From DATHVI01 sp035461385 (GTDB taxonomy: Bacteria > Actinomycetota > Thermoleophilia > Solirubrobacterales > 70-9): a stretch of 49,789 nt of DNA. Shown here in pieces: positions 16,398 through 24,457 of the stretch (position 1 is the stretch's first letter; each line of letters opens with the position of its first letter). The notes beneath the pieces were generated by a model. That model did no database searches and was not told the DNA's origin. It worked only from the letters and a program-made list of their open reading frames with translations. The position numbers and the translations under genes are program-made. The DNA lies in contig DATHVI010000088.1 of the NCBI GenBank assembly GCA_035461385.1, forward strand, positions 1 through 49,789, in the 5' to 3' direction.

Positions 16398-17495
16398 ATG
16401 AGCGTGCCATTCCGGGTCGGGGTGATGCAACTCACGATGGAGCCGGTGCCGGAGATCCTCGAGCACGCCCGCCGGCTCGATCGTCACGGTTTCGACACGA
16501 TCTGGCTCGCCGAGGCGTACCCGTGGTGGCGGAAGCACGGCATGGAGGCGCGCTCGTCGACGGCACTCTCGCCGCTGATCGCGCGCGAGACCGAGCGGCT
16601 CGCGATCGGCTGGGGGATCATCTCGCCCTACACCCGCCACCCGATCCAGGTCGCGATGGACGCGCGGGTGATGCAGGAGATGACCGCCGCCGGCCCCGAG
16701 CCGCGGTTCCTGCTCGGCTACGGGGCGTCGAAGATCTTCATGAATCACGCCCGGATCGGCACCGGTGAGGAGCGCGCTCGCCCCTATACGGTGACCAAGG
16801 ACGCGATCCGGATCGTACGTGGCGTGCTCGCCGGCGACGAGTTCGACTACGAGGGCCGCGAGCTCTCGGCCCGGGTCCCGGCGCTCGACCCCGCCGCGGA
16901 ATCGCCCCGTGGCCAGGTCCCGATCTACGTCGCCGGCACCGGGCCGAAGATGCAGCAGCTCTCGGGCGAGCTCGGCGACGGCCTCCTGACCGCGAGCATC
17001 ACGACGCCCGAGTTCGTCCGCTACTCGCGCGAGAACATGGCCAAGGGTGCCGAGAAGTCCGGCCGCGACCCGGCCGAGCTCGACCTCGGCTGCACGATCG
17101 TCGCCTCGATCGACGAGCACGACTCCGACCGGGGTCGCCAGGGCGCGCGCGAGATCGCCGGCATGTACCTCGCGAACAAGGTCCAGAACATCAAGGGCTC
17201 GGCCGATGTCCTGCTCGAGAAGGCGGGGCTGGAGATGGCCGAGATCGAGCCGGTCGCCGAGGCGATGGAGCGCGGCGGGCGGCTCGCCGCGGCCGAGGCG
17301 GTGACCGACGAGGTGCTCGACAAGTGCAAGCCGATCGCGGGGACGCCGAGCGAGTGCATCGAGGCGATCGAGGAGTATCGCGACGCCGGCTGCACCCACA
17401 TCATGCTCGAGCTGTGGGGCGAGGGCCGCGATCGCCAGATCGAGCTCTTCGGCAGCCGGGTCCTGCCCGAGGTCGGCGCCGGGGTGGCGGCGTAG
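16398..17495 (+). CDS. LLM-class flavin/F420-dependent oxidoreductase
   Basis: A 365-residue TIM-barrel protein of the bacterial-luciferase/methylene-H4MPT reductase superfamily. It starts FRVGVMQLTMEPVPEILEHARRLDRHGFDTIWLAE and has IPIYVAGTGPKMQQLSGELGDGLL and a C-terminal CIEAIEEYRDAGCTHIMLELWG, all standard for F420-dependent Mer-like enzymes of actinobacteria. It may oxidise or reduce a small substrate with F420, or act as an FMN monooxygenase; sequence alone does not decide. ATG 16398 follows GAGGAGACGAGGGG. An in-frame ATG at 16359, close to the expected transcription start, would add 13 residues. It is the first gene of the island. Confidence 0.87.
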   Translation: MSVPFRVGVMQLTMEPVPEILEHARRLDRHGFDTIWLAEAYPWWRKHGMEARSSTALSPLIARETERLAIGWGIISPYTRHPIQVAMDARVMQEMTAAGPEPRFLLGYGASKIFMNHARIGTGEERARPYTVTKDAIRIVRGVLAGDEFDYEGRELSARVPALDPAAESPRGQVPIYVAGTGPKMQQLSGELGDGLLTASITTPEFVRYSRENMAKGAEKSGRDPAELDLGCTIVASIDEHDSDRGRQGAREIAGMYLANKVQNIKGSADVLLEKAGLEMAEIEPVAEAMERGGRLAAAEAVTDEVLDKCKPIAGTPSECIEAIEEYRDAGCTHIMLELWGEGRDRQIELFGSRVLPEVGAGVAA

Positions 17496-17539
17496 TGGCC
17501 CCCGGTCCGGCCACCGCCGATTCCGTGGAGGGTCGGTAG

Positions 17540-18796
17540 GTGGCGACGACCGCCGGGGAAGTCGCCGAGCGGGTGCTCGCGAGCGTCGACACCTCACGGC
17601 TCGTCCACGTCGCCTCGTCGCTGGTCGCGATCCCGAGCCCGACCGGGAGCGAGCAGGCGATGGCCGAGCGGATGCTGGAGATCTTCACCGAGATCGGCCT
17701 CCAGGTGAGCTGGCAGGAGGTCGAGGAGGGGCGGCCGAACGTGATTGGGTCGCTCGACGGAGAGGGCGGCGGCAGGTCGCTGATGTTCAACGGCCATATG
17801 GACACCTCGTACTCGGGCCGCGAGCCGTGGCTGGCGGGGAAGATCGGCTTCCAGCCCGAGCCGGTAGTGCGCGACGGGCGAATCTTCGGGCTCGGGATCT
17901 CGAACATGAAGGGGGCGCTCGCCTGCTATGTCGAGGCGGCGCGCGCGCTCGCCGACGCCGGCGTTCGGCTGCGCGGCGACCTGATGATCGCCGCGGTCGT
18001 CGGCGAGATCGAGAAGACGCAGTGGGGCGAGGAGTTCCGCGGCAGCGCCTTCCGCGGCTACGGCGCGGGCAGCCGCTACCTGCCCGTCCACGGCGGGGTC
18101 GCCGACATGTGCATCCTCGGCGAGCCGACCGAGCACCGGATCGTCCTCGGCCATTACGGCACCCTCTGGGGCCGGATCTCGACCCACGGCCCGTTCGTCC
18201 ACACGGCGTTCTCGGAGGGGCGGCAGGCGGAGAACTCGATCCTGCGGATGCGCGAGGTAACCGACGCGGTGGTCGAGTGGATCCCGAGCTGGGAGGAGCG
18301 CGCCGCCTACGGCGGTCTGAGCGGCGTCGTCAACGTCGGCGCGATCCGCGGCGGCTTCCCGTGGCGGGTGAGCCGGACGCCGAACCGCACCGACCTCTTC
18401 CTCGATCTCCGCGTCCCGCCGACGATGCCGATGGCCGAGGCCCGGCGCGCGTTCAAGGACCTCGGCCGCGAGCTCGCCGAGCGCTTCCCCGAGTACGGGA
18501 TCGAGACCGAGGTCTACGTCACCGCCCCCGGCGCCGAGATCGACGCCGACCATCCGCTGGTCGAGGCGATCGACGCGAGCCACCGGCGCGTGCACGGCTC
18601 GCCGCCGGAGCGCGACACGACGCGGTGGTTCTCCGACGCCTCGGCGCTGACCCGCTACGGCATCGAGACCGTCAACTACGGGACCTCGAGCGGCCTGCCC
18701 GGAGCCGACGGCGAGAACCTCGACATCGAGGGACTGGTCGAGATCACGCGCGTCTACGCGCTCGCCGCGACCGAGGTCTGCGGGGTGGCGTCGTGA
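17540..18796 (+). CDS. M20-family amidohydrolase/deacylase (ArgE/DapE-like)
   Basis: 418 residues: M20 catalytic domain, inserted dimerisation domain (about 190-310: ILGEPTEHRIVLGHYGTLWGRISTHGPFVHTAFSEGRQAENSI), then the rest of the catalytic domain. His86 and Asp88 in NGHMDTS are ligand and support residues. The bridging Asp of the usual GxGxxDMKG motif is Asn122 here (GLGISNMKG). The acidic pair usually seen as DEE reads GEIEKT. The C-terminal ligand His may be in HRRVHG or replaced. It probably cleaves an amide or N-acyl bond of a small substrate. Start GTG 17540 follows GGAGGG; its stop overlaps the next gene (GTGA). Confidence 0.85.
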   Translation: MATTAGEVAERVLASVDTSRLVHVASSLVAIPSPTGSEQAMAERMLEIFTEIGLQVSWQEVEEGRPNVIGSLDGEGGGRSLMFNGHMDTSYSGREPWLAGKIGFQPEPVVRDGRIFGLGISNMKGALACYVEAARALADAGVRLRGDLMIAAVVGEIEKTQWGEEFRGSAFRGYGAGSRYLPVHGGVADMCILGEPTEHRIVLGHYGTLWGRISTHGPFVHTAFSEGRQAENSILRMREVTDAVVEWIPSWEERAAYGGLSGVVNVGAIRGGFPWRVSRTPNRTDLFLDLRVPPTMPMAEARRAFKDLGRELAERFPEYGIETEVYVTAPGAEIDADHPLVEAIDASHRRVHGSPPERDTTRWFSDASALTRYGIETVNYGTSSGLPGADGENLDIEGLVEITRVYALAATEVCGVAS

Positions 18797-19683
18797 AGCT
18801 GGTGACGTTCACCGACCCCGCCGGCGCGAGCCGGGTCGGGGTGCTGCGCGACGACCACGTCGTCGCCGTCGACGTCCCCGACATGCGGACGCTGTTCGAG
18901 CGCGGCGATGCGGGAATGGAGCAGGCCGAGAGCGCGAGCGGGCCCGAGTACGGGCTCGCCGACGTCGGCCTCGAGGCGCCGATCGTGCCGAAGAAGTTCT
19001 TCCACACCGCGGGCAACTTCCGCGAGCACGAGGAAGAGTCGAAGCGGGTCGACTGGTCGCACGAGATCGCGCCCTGGATCATGTTCTTCCAGAACCTCGA
19101 CTCGATCGTCGGCCCCGACCAGGCGGTGATCTACCCCGATCACCTGACATCGGAGCTCGACTACGAGCTCGAGCTCTGCGTCATCCTCCGCAAGGGCGGC
19201 AAGCACTTCGGGCCCGACGACGCGCGTGACTACATCGGCGGCTACACGATCTTCAACGACATCACCGCCCGCGACATCCAGCGCGAGGAGATGCGCTCGG
19301 GCGTGTTCTCGTTCTGCAAGGCGATCGACACCTTCAGCCCGCTGGGGCCGTGGATCGTCACCCCCGACGAGCTCGGCGACCCCCACGACCTGGAGATGGA
19401 GCTGCGGGTCAACGGCGATGTCCGCCAGAGCTCGCACTCGAGCCGGATGTCGGTGTCGATCCCCGAGATCCTCGCCCACTACTCGCCGCTCGTCTACAGC
19501 GCCGGCGACGTGCTCTCGACCGGCACCGTCTCGGGCGTCGCCGGGTTCCGCCAGGACGCCGACCAGTACTACCTGCGCCCCGGCGACGTGATCGAGTGCG
19601 CGATCGAGCGGATCGGGGTGCTGCGCAACCCGGTGATCTCCTGGCAGGAGGCCTACGGGGAGCCGGCGCCGGTTCGGCCGTGA
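18793..19683 (+). CDS. Fumarylacetoacetate hydrolase (FAH) family enzyme
   Basis: 296 residues: a short N-terminal domain and a FAH C-terminal fold. Metal-binding acids are in SELDYELELCVILRKGG (E.E) and YTIFNDITARDIQ (D). The segment FSFCKAIDTFSPLGPWIVTPDEL and the TGTVSGVAGFRQDADQYYLRPGDVIECAIERIGVLRNPV end are typical. FAH enzymes hydrolyse or decarboxylate acylpyruvates and oxo-dienoates, the late products of ring or chain cleavage. GTG 18793 overlaps the M20 stop by 4 nt, so the two are translationally coupled. Confidence 0.9.
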   Translation: MKLVTFTDPAGASRVGVLRDDHVVAVDVPDMRTLFERGDAGMEQAESASGPEYGLADVGLEAPIVPKKFFHTAGNFREHEEESKRVDWSHEIAPWIMFFQNLDSIVGPDQAVIYPDHLTSELDYELELCVILRKGGKHFGPDDARDYIGGYTIFNDITARDIQREEMRSGVFSFCKAIDTFSPLGPWIVTPDELGDPHDLEMELRVNGDVRQSSHSSRMSVSIPEILAHYSPLVYSAGDVLSTGTVSGVAGFRQDADQYYLRPGDVIECAIERIGVLRNPVISWQEAYGEPAPVRP

Positions 19684-19742
19684 GCGCGGAGCCGGGGACA
19701 GGGAGGCCGGGCTTTCGGGCGGAGCGCGAGCCACGGGGGTCG
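19681..19742 (+). repeat. Intergenic repeat copy R1
   Basis: It begins with the stop codon of the FAH gene (TGAGCGCGGAGCCGGGGACA), passes GGCTTTCGGGCGGAGCGCGAG and ends at GTCGGA just before GTG 19745. It aligns with R2 (20929-20985) over its whole length and with R3 (26554-26600, minus strand) over about 47 nt. Confidence 0.6.
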
Positions 19743-19744
19743 GA

Positions 19745-20920
19745 GTGAGCTGGCCGGTCGACGAGGCGCGGCTGGCGCGGGTTCGCGCGCTGATGGCCGA
19801 GCGCGACGTCGACGCGCTCGTCTGCCGCGCCCCGGACAACGTCGTCTATCTCGCCGACTACTGGCCGATGAAGGGCTACGACCACGTCGTCTTTCCGCGC
19901 CAGGGCGAGACGACGCTGATCGCGATCGAGCCGCAGCTCGCCGAGGCGACCCGCGACTCGTGGGCCGCCGACGTGCGCCCGTTCCGCTTCTACGACCGCT
20001 CCGATCCGCGCCCGCCGATCGCGCGCTCGGTCGACGCGACGGTCGCGGTGCTGGGCGAGCGCGACCTCACCGGGCGGGTCGGGATCGAGCTGACGCAAGG
20101 AAGCCAGGGCGCCGACCGGATGGTCGGCGAGCCGACGACCTACACCGCCTCCTACCTGCGTGCGTTCGACGAGGTGGCCGCCGAGGTCGTCGACGGCTGC
20201 GGGCTGCTTGCCGAGGCGCGGGCGACGAAGAGCGAGCAGGAGGTCGAGCGGATCGAGATCGCCTGCGAGCTCGCGGCGCTCGCCCTCGACCACGTCGCCG
20301 AGCGGATCAGGCCCGGGATGCGCGAGAGCGAAGTCGCGGCGCTTTGGGAGGGGCACGTCCACGAGGTCGGGGTCGGGTTCGAGGGCCGGGTGTCGATGGC
20401 TCGCGGATTCTCGCTCGTCTGGTCGGGCCCCGGGATCGCGACCTTCACCGCGACCAGTGACCGCCCGGTCGTCGCCGACGCCCCGACCCTGTTCGAGATC
20501 TGGGTCTGCGCCGACGGCTACTGGTGCGACCTGACGAAGAACATCTGCCCCGGCGAGCTCGCGCCGGAGTACGACGAGCTGCTCGACGGGCTGCTCGCCG
20601 TCTACCGGCGGGCGATCGACCACCTGCGCCCCGGCGCGAGCCTCGCCGAGCTCGACCGGATGATCCGCGAGGGGATCGCCGAGGCCGGCTACCCGGGTCA
20701 GCCCTCGCACCCGGTCGCCCATGGGGTCGGCGCCCGCGCCCACGAGCCGCCGTGGGCGCACCAGGCCGGTGGTGGGACGATCGAGGAGGGGATGGTGCTC
20801 GCGATCGAGCCCGGCGCCTACTGGGAGGGCGGCGGGGGGCTGCGGCTCGAGGACGACTTCCTCGTCACCCCCGACGGCGCCCGGCGGCTGTGCCGCTACC
20901 CGGACGACTTCCGCACCTGA
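19745..20920 (+). CDS. M24 (Xaa-Pro peptidase/creatinase fold) hydrolase
   Basis: 391 residues: creatinase-like N-terminal domain (DALVCRAPDNVVYLADYWPMKG) and a pita-bread M24 domain. The first metal Asp is replaced by Glu (LFEIWVCADGYWCDLTKN), the second Asp is kept (CDLTK). The ligand His is in HPVAHGVGARAHEPPW and the two Glu in MVLAIEPGAYWEGGGGLRLEDDFLV. It therefore probably still binds two metals. Members cleave Xaa-Pro dipeptides or other amide-like bonds. The GTG start lies at the end of repeat R1. A second, more degenerate M24 gene closes the island. Confidence 0.88.
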   Translation: MSWPVDEARLARVRALMAERDVDALVCRAPDNVVYLADYWPMKGYDHVVFPRQGETTLIAIEPQLAEATRDSWAADVRPFRFYDRSDPRPPIARSVDATVAVLGERDLTGRVGIELTQGSQGADRMVGEPTTYTASYLRAFDEVAAEVVDGCGLLAEARATKSEQEVERIEIACELAALALDHVAERIRPGMRESEVAALWEGHVHEVGVGFEGRVSMARGFSLVWSGPGIATFTATSDRPVVADAPTLFEIWVCADGYWCDLTKNICPGELAPEYDELLDGLLAVYRRAIDHLRPGASLAELDRMIREGIAEAGYPGQPSHPVAHGVGARAHEPPWAHQAGGGTIEEGMVLAIEPGAYWEGGGGLRLEDDFLVTPDGARRLCRYPDDFRT

Positions 20921-20928
20921 TCGCCCCT

Positions 20929-20985
20929 TGAGCGCGGAACCAGGACAAGGGAAGGTGATTCCGGGGCGAAGCGCGATCGATTGTC
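20929..20985 (+). repeat. Intergenic repeat copy R2
   Basis: It starts TGAGCGCGGAACCAGGACAA 9 nt after the M24 stop, contains CCGGGGCGAAGCGCGATCG and ends GTCG before GTG 20987. Like R1 it fills the gap and supplies the sequence next to the following GTG AGC start. Confidence 0.6.
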
Positions 20986-20986
20986 G

Positions 20987-22141
20987 GTGAGCCCGAAGGC
21001 TCGGGGCATCGTCGCCGCATGCGCCCTCGGGATGGGCGTGAGCTGGAACCTCGCGAGCGTCGGCGCCGCCGCCGAGCCGGTTGCCGACCACTACGGGATC
21101 GCGCTCGCCACCGTCGGCCTGTTCACGACCTCCCTGTTCCTCGCCGAGCTCTTGTCGATGGCGGCGGTAGGCGCGCTCGTGCGACGCTACGGCGCGAGGC
21201 TCGTCGGGCTCGGGGCGCTCGCGCTCTGCGCCGCCGGAAACCTGGTCACGCTCGCGGTCGACGGAATCGCGCTCGCGCTCGCGCTGCGGTTCGTGCTCGG
21301 ATTCGGCGTCGGCCTCGGCTTCGTCGGCGGGACCGTCTACGTTCAGCACGCGGGCGGCGGGCCATTCGCGCAGGGCCTCTACGGCGGCCTCTCGCTCGGC
21401 GCCGCCGGGCTCGCCGTCGCCGTCGTCCCCGCTCTCGCCGGCGCGATCGGCTGGGAGGCGCCGTTCGCGAGCGGCCTCGCGATCGCCGCGATCGCCTCCG
21501 CGCTCGTCGCCGCGGGTCCCGACTCGCGTCCGGAGGCCGCTGGGGATCCGTGGGGCTTTCTGCGCCTGCTCGGCAACGGCCGGGTCCTGCGCTTCGCGGT
21601 CCTCTACGCGGCGGCATTCGGGCTCGCGATCGTGCTCTCGAACTGGGTCGTCACCCTGCTCGTTCGCCGTAGCGGGTTCTCGGAGGAGTCGGCCGGGCTG
21701 GTCGGAGCGTTGATCCTCGTCGCCGCGATCGCAGGTCGCCCGGGGGGAGGGGCCTATGCGCACATGCGCCCTGAGCGCACTCGGGCGCTGCTCGTGCTTG
21801 CGATCGCGCTCGGCGCTATCGGCACCCTGGCGCTCGGTCTCGGCCTGCCGGTCGTCCCGGCGGCGATCGCCGCGCTGATGGTCGGTTTCGCGGGCGGCCT
21901 TCCCTTCGGGCCGCTCGCAGACGCCCTCAGTCGAGCGTTCCCGGCCTCAGCCGGCGCCGCGTTCGCGGCGATGAACACCTACGCCCTGCTGATCGTGATC
22001 GTCGGGACCCCACTCGTCGGCCTCACGTTCGCGCTTCCGGGCGACGGGCTGATCGGCTTCGCTGCGGCGGCCGGCTATTGGCTACTCGCACTCCTCGCGC
22101 TACCGGGCAGGGCACTGCTCGAAGGACGGCCGGGCGCCTGA
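20987..22141 (+). CDS. MFS transporter
   Basis: A 384-residue membrane protein with about 12 hydrophobic helices. GALVRRYGARLVGLG between helices 2 and 3 matches the MFS loop motif. Other features are LRFVLGFGVGLGFVGGTVYVQH (helix 4) and GFAGGLPFGPLADALSRAFP in the second half. It is of the small NarK/CynX-like aromatic/anion class by length, with no soluble domains. It sits mid-island, so it most likely imports the pathway substrate. GTG 20987 is used; a TTG two codons upstream is possible. Confidence 0.87.
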   Translation: MSPKARGIVAACALGMGVSWNLASVGAAAEPVADHYGIALATVGLFTTSLFLAELLSMAAVGALVRRYGARLVGLGALALCAAGNLVTLAVDGIALALALRFVLGFGVGLGFVGGTVYVQHAGGGPFAQGLYGGLSLGAAGLAVAVVPALAGAIGWEAPFASGLAIAAIASALVAAGPDSRPEAAGDPWGFLRLLGNGRVLRFAVLYAAAFGLAIVLSNWVVTLLVRRSGFSEESAGLVGALILVAAIAGRPGGGAYAHMRPERTRALLVLAIALGAIGTLALGLGLPVVPAAIAALMVGFAGGLPFGPLADALSRAFPASAGAAFAAMNTYALLIVIVGTPLVGLTFALPGDGLIGFAAAAGYWLLALLALPGRALLEGRPGA

Positions 22142-22212
22142 GCTGGCGAGCGCCTGAGCTGCCGGATCGCGGTAGTCGAGCCTCGGTGCTCGTGCGCGGT
22201 CCCGCGACCCGT

Positions 22213-22236
22213 GCGCGCGATTGCCCGGTCGCGCGC
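22213..22236. promoter_or_regulatory. 8-bp inverted repeat around the -35 of island promoter 2
   Basis: GCGCGCGA and TCGCGCGC form a perfect 8-bp stem around TTGCCCGG, which includes the putative -35. It could be a second operator or the terminator of the upstream MFS transcript. Confidence 0.35.
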
Positions 22237-22252
22237 GGTGTGATCAAATATC
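22221..22252 (+). promoter_or_regulatory. Island promoter/operator 2 (TTGCCC-17-TCAAAT with TGATCAAATATC)
   Basis: TTGCCC (22221-22226), 17 bp, TCAAAT (22244-22249), embedded in TGATCAAATATC (22241-22252), identical to the 12-mer at 16343-16354. GTG 22260 begins 10 nt after the -10, so the mRNA would be nearly leaderless. Confidence 0.6.
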
Positions 22253-22259
22253 CGGCCAG

Positions 22260-23462
22260 GTGCCGATCGACCGCGACAAGATCTGGACGGGGGAGGTCAA
22301 CCGGCTCGCGCTCGAGGGCCGAGCGGCGGTGCCGGCGGGTCGGGTGGGGCTCTACGACACGACCCTCCGCGACGGCGAGCAGACGGTTGGAGTCGTCCTC
22401 GACCCCGAGTCGAAGCTGCGGATCGCGCGGGCCCTCGACGAGCTCGGGATCGACCGGATCGAGGCGGGCTTTCCGCGCGTGTCCGAGGACGACGCGCGGG
22501 CGCTCGAGCTGATCATCGACGCCGGACTCGAGGCCGAGGTCTGGGGCTTCTCCCGCGCCCACCCCAAGGACGTCGAGGCGCTGCTCGAGCTCGGGGTCGG
22601 CGCGGCGGTGATCGAGTCGCCGGTCAGCGACGGCAAGCTCGCCGCCTACGGGATGAGCCACGAGAAGGTCACCGGCCGGGTCACCGACGCCGTCTCGCAC
22701 GCCGCCGCCGCCGGGATGACGGTCGCCTTCTTCGGCGTCGACGGCTCGCGCGCCGACCTCGGCTTCCTCGAGCGGATCTACGCTGCCGCGGTCGAGGCGG
22801 GGGCGAGGGAGGTCGCGGTCGTCGACACGATCGGCGCCGCGACGCCGGAGGCGGCGGCGCTGCTCGTCTCGCGCTGCCGCGACTGGGTCGGGCCCGAGGT
22901 CCCGGTCCACTGGCACGGCCACAACGACTTCGGGCTCGCGACCGCGGCCGCGATCGCCGCCGTCGGCGCCGGCGCGAGCTGGATCCATGGAACGATCAAC
23001 GGCATGGGGGAGCGAGCCGGAAACGCCAACCTCGGCGAGGTCGCGATCGCCCTCGACGCGCTGTACGGCGTCGAGGTCGGGATGCGCTTCGAGCACCTCG
23101 TCTCGACCTCGCAGCTCGTCCGCGGGCTCTCGGGCTACGAGCTCGAGCCCTACAAGCCGGTCACCGGCGAGAACCTGTTCATCCGCGAGAGCGGGGCGGT
23201 TGCGAGCCAGTTCCACGACCCGCCCGCGATCGAGCCGTTCTCGGCGAAGGTCGTCCGCGCCCGGCGCGGGATCGTGCTCGGGAAGAAGAGCGGCCTCGAC
23301 TCGATCCGGATCAAGGCGGCCGAGCTCGGCATCGACCTGCCCGAGGAGGCGCGGGCCGACGTCCTCGCCGCGGTCAAGGCGGCGGGCGCCCGCAAGCATG
23401 GGCTGGTTAGCGACGAGGAGTTCCGCGACCTCGCGAGCGCCGTCGTCGCCGGCGGGGGGTGA
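22260..23462 (+). CDS. HMG-CoA lyase/isopropylmalate synthase-like (DRE-TIM) enzyme
   Basis: A 400-residue DRE-TIM metallolyase. The catalytic loop is LYDTTLRDGEQTVGV, metal ligands are in VHWHGHNDFGLATA, and GTINGMGERAGNANLGEVAIAL closes the barrel. The communication region follows (GKKSGLDSIRIKAAELGIDL), but the LeuA regulatory domain is absent, so the size fits homocitrate, citramalate or related synthases. Such enzymes condense acetyl-CoA with a 2-oxoacid or cleave the reverse. With no leuCD/leuB partners and two reductases overlapping downstream, leucine synthesis is unlikely. GTG 22260 is chosen because a TTG at 22221 would lie inside the promoter. Confidence 0.85.
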   Translation: MPIDRDKIWTGEVNRLALEGRAAVPAGRVGLYDTTLRDGEQTVGVVLDPESKLRIARALDELGIDRIEAGFPRVSEDDARALELIIDAGLEAEVWGFSRAHPKDVEALLELGVGAAVIESPVSDGKLAAYGMSHEKVTGRVTDAVSHAAAAGMTVAFFGVDGSRADLGFLERIYAAAVEAGAREVAVVDTIGAATPEAAALLVSRCRDWVGPEVPVHWHGHNDFGLATAAAIAAVGAGASWIHGTINGMGERAGNANLGEVAIALDALYGVEVGMRFEHLVSTSQLVRGLSGYELEPYKPVTGENLFIRESGAVASQFHDPPAIEPFSAKVVRARRGIVLGKKSGLDSIRIKAAELGIDLPEEARADVLAAVKAAGARKHGLVSDEEFRDLASAVVAGGG

Positions 23463-24457
23463 GCGTGGCGGTCGAGCGGATCTGCGTGATCGGCGCCGGG
23501 ACGATCGGCAGCCTCTACGCCGGACACCTGGCGAGCGTCGCCGACGTCTGCGTGCTGACCCGGCGCCCCGAGCACGCGCGGGCGCTTAACGAGCTCGGCC
23601 TTCGGGTGACCGGGAAGAGCGACCGCCACGCCCGCGTCAGGGCCGCCGCAGACCCCGACGAGCTCCCTGATTTCGACCTCGGGATAGTCGCGACGAAGAC
23701 CACCGACCTCGCGGCGACCGCGAGCCGGCTCGAGGGCCGCTTCGATCGGGCGACGATGATGACGGTGCAGAACGGCCTCGGCGCCGAGGAGGTGATGCTC
23801 GAGCACGGGGACTGGCCGCTGATCAGCGCGGTGACGTTCATGAGCGGCAACCGCCACGGCGACACCGAGGTCGAGTACGAGCTCGACACGGCGACCTGGA
23901 TGGGCCCCTACGCCGGCACCGAGACGCCGTTCGAGGACGTGCGCGAGGTCTGCGGGCTGCTGCTCGCCTCGGGGCTCGAGGCGGAGGCGATGCGCGACCT
24001 GCGGCCGGCGCAGTGGTCGAAGCTGATCTTCAACGCCGCCGTCAACGGCGTCGCCGCCCTCACCGGCCTCCCGCACGTCGGCGCCTTCGCCGACGAGGCC
24101 GACGAGGCCGACCTCGGTCACCTCGTCCACGCGATGATCGACGAGGGCAAGGCGGTGGCGCAGGCGGCCGGGATCGAGCTCCACGACGACCCCTGGGAGA
24201 TGAACCGCCGCGCGGTCGCCCGCGGTGAGACCGACCACGGCGACTACGCCCACCTGCCGTCGATGCTCGAGGACGTACTCGCCCGGCGCCCGACCGAGGT
24301 CGACGCGATCTGCGGCGCGCTCGCCCGCGAGGGCAAGCGGGCGGGGGTGCCGGCGCCGCTGAACGCGGCGGTCTGGCGGCTCGTCCGCGGCAAGGAGCTC
24401 TCGTGGTCGCGTTCGCTCCGCACCGCCCCGAGCCCGAGCGAGGAGGTGCGGGCGTGA
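23459..24457 (+). CDS. Ketopantoate reductase-family dehydrogenase, paralogue 1
   Basis: 332 residues. The NADP-binding Rossmann fold begins ERICVIGAGTIGSLYAGHL (GAGTIG 12-17). ApbA/PanE family signatures are VQNGLGAEE and the catalytic-Lys helix QWSKLIFNAAVNGVAALTGLP, followed by VLARRPTEVDAICGALAREGKRAGVPAPLN. The family reduces 2-oxoacids such as ketopantoate; its place in this operon suggests a different branched 2-oxo or 2-hydroxy acid. It overlaps the preceding gene by GTGA and the next by GTGA. It is about 40% alike by eye to paralogue 2. Confidence 0.88.
   Translation: MSVAVERICVIGAGTIGSLYAGHLASVADVCVLTRRPEHARALNELGLRVTGKSDRHARVRAAADPDELPDFDLGIVATKTTDLAATASRLEGRFDRATMMTVQNGLGAEEVMLEHGDWPLISAVTFMSGNRHGDTEVEYELDTATWMGPYAGTETPFEDVREVCGLLLASGLEAEAMRDLRPAQWSKLIFNAAVNGVAALTGLPHVGAFADEADEADLGHLVHAMIDEGKAVAQAAGIELHDDPWEMNRRAVARGETDHGDYAHLPSMLEDVLARRPTEVDAICGALAREGKRAGVPAPLNAAVWRLVRGKELSWSRSLRTAPSPSEEVRA

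Noticed and set aside
16398..19683. Rut-type pyrimidine degradation, suggested by the LLM enzyme beside an amidohydrolase
   Set aside because: There is no isochorismatase-like RutB, RutC or RutF, and the LLM protein looks Mer/F420-like rather than RutA-like.
22260..23462. Leucine-pathway 2-isopropylmalate synthase (LeuA)
   Set aside because: The regulatory C-terminal domain is absent, no leuB/C/D neighbours exist, and the operon context is reductases and an M24 protein.
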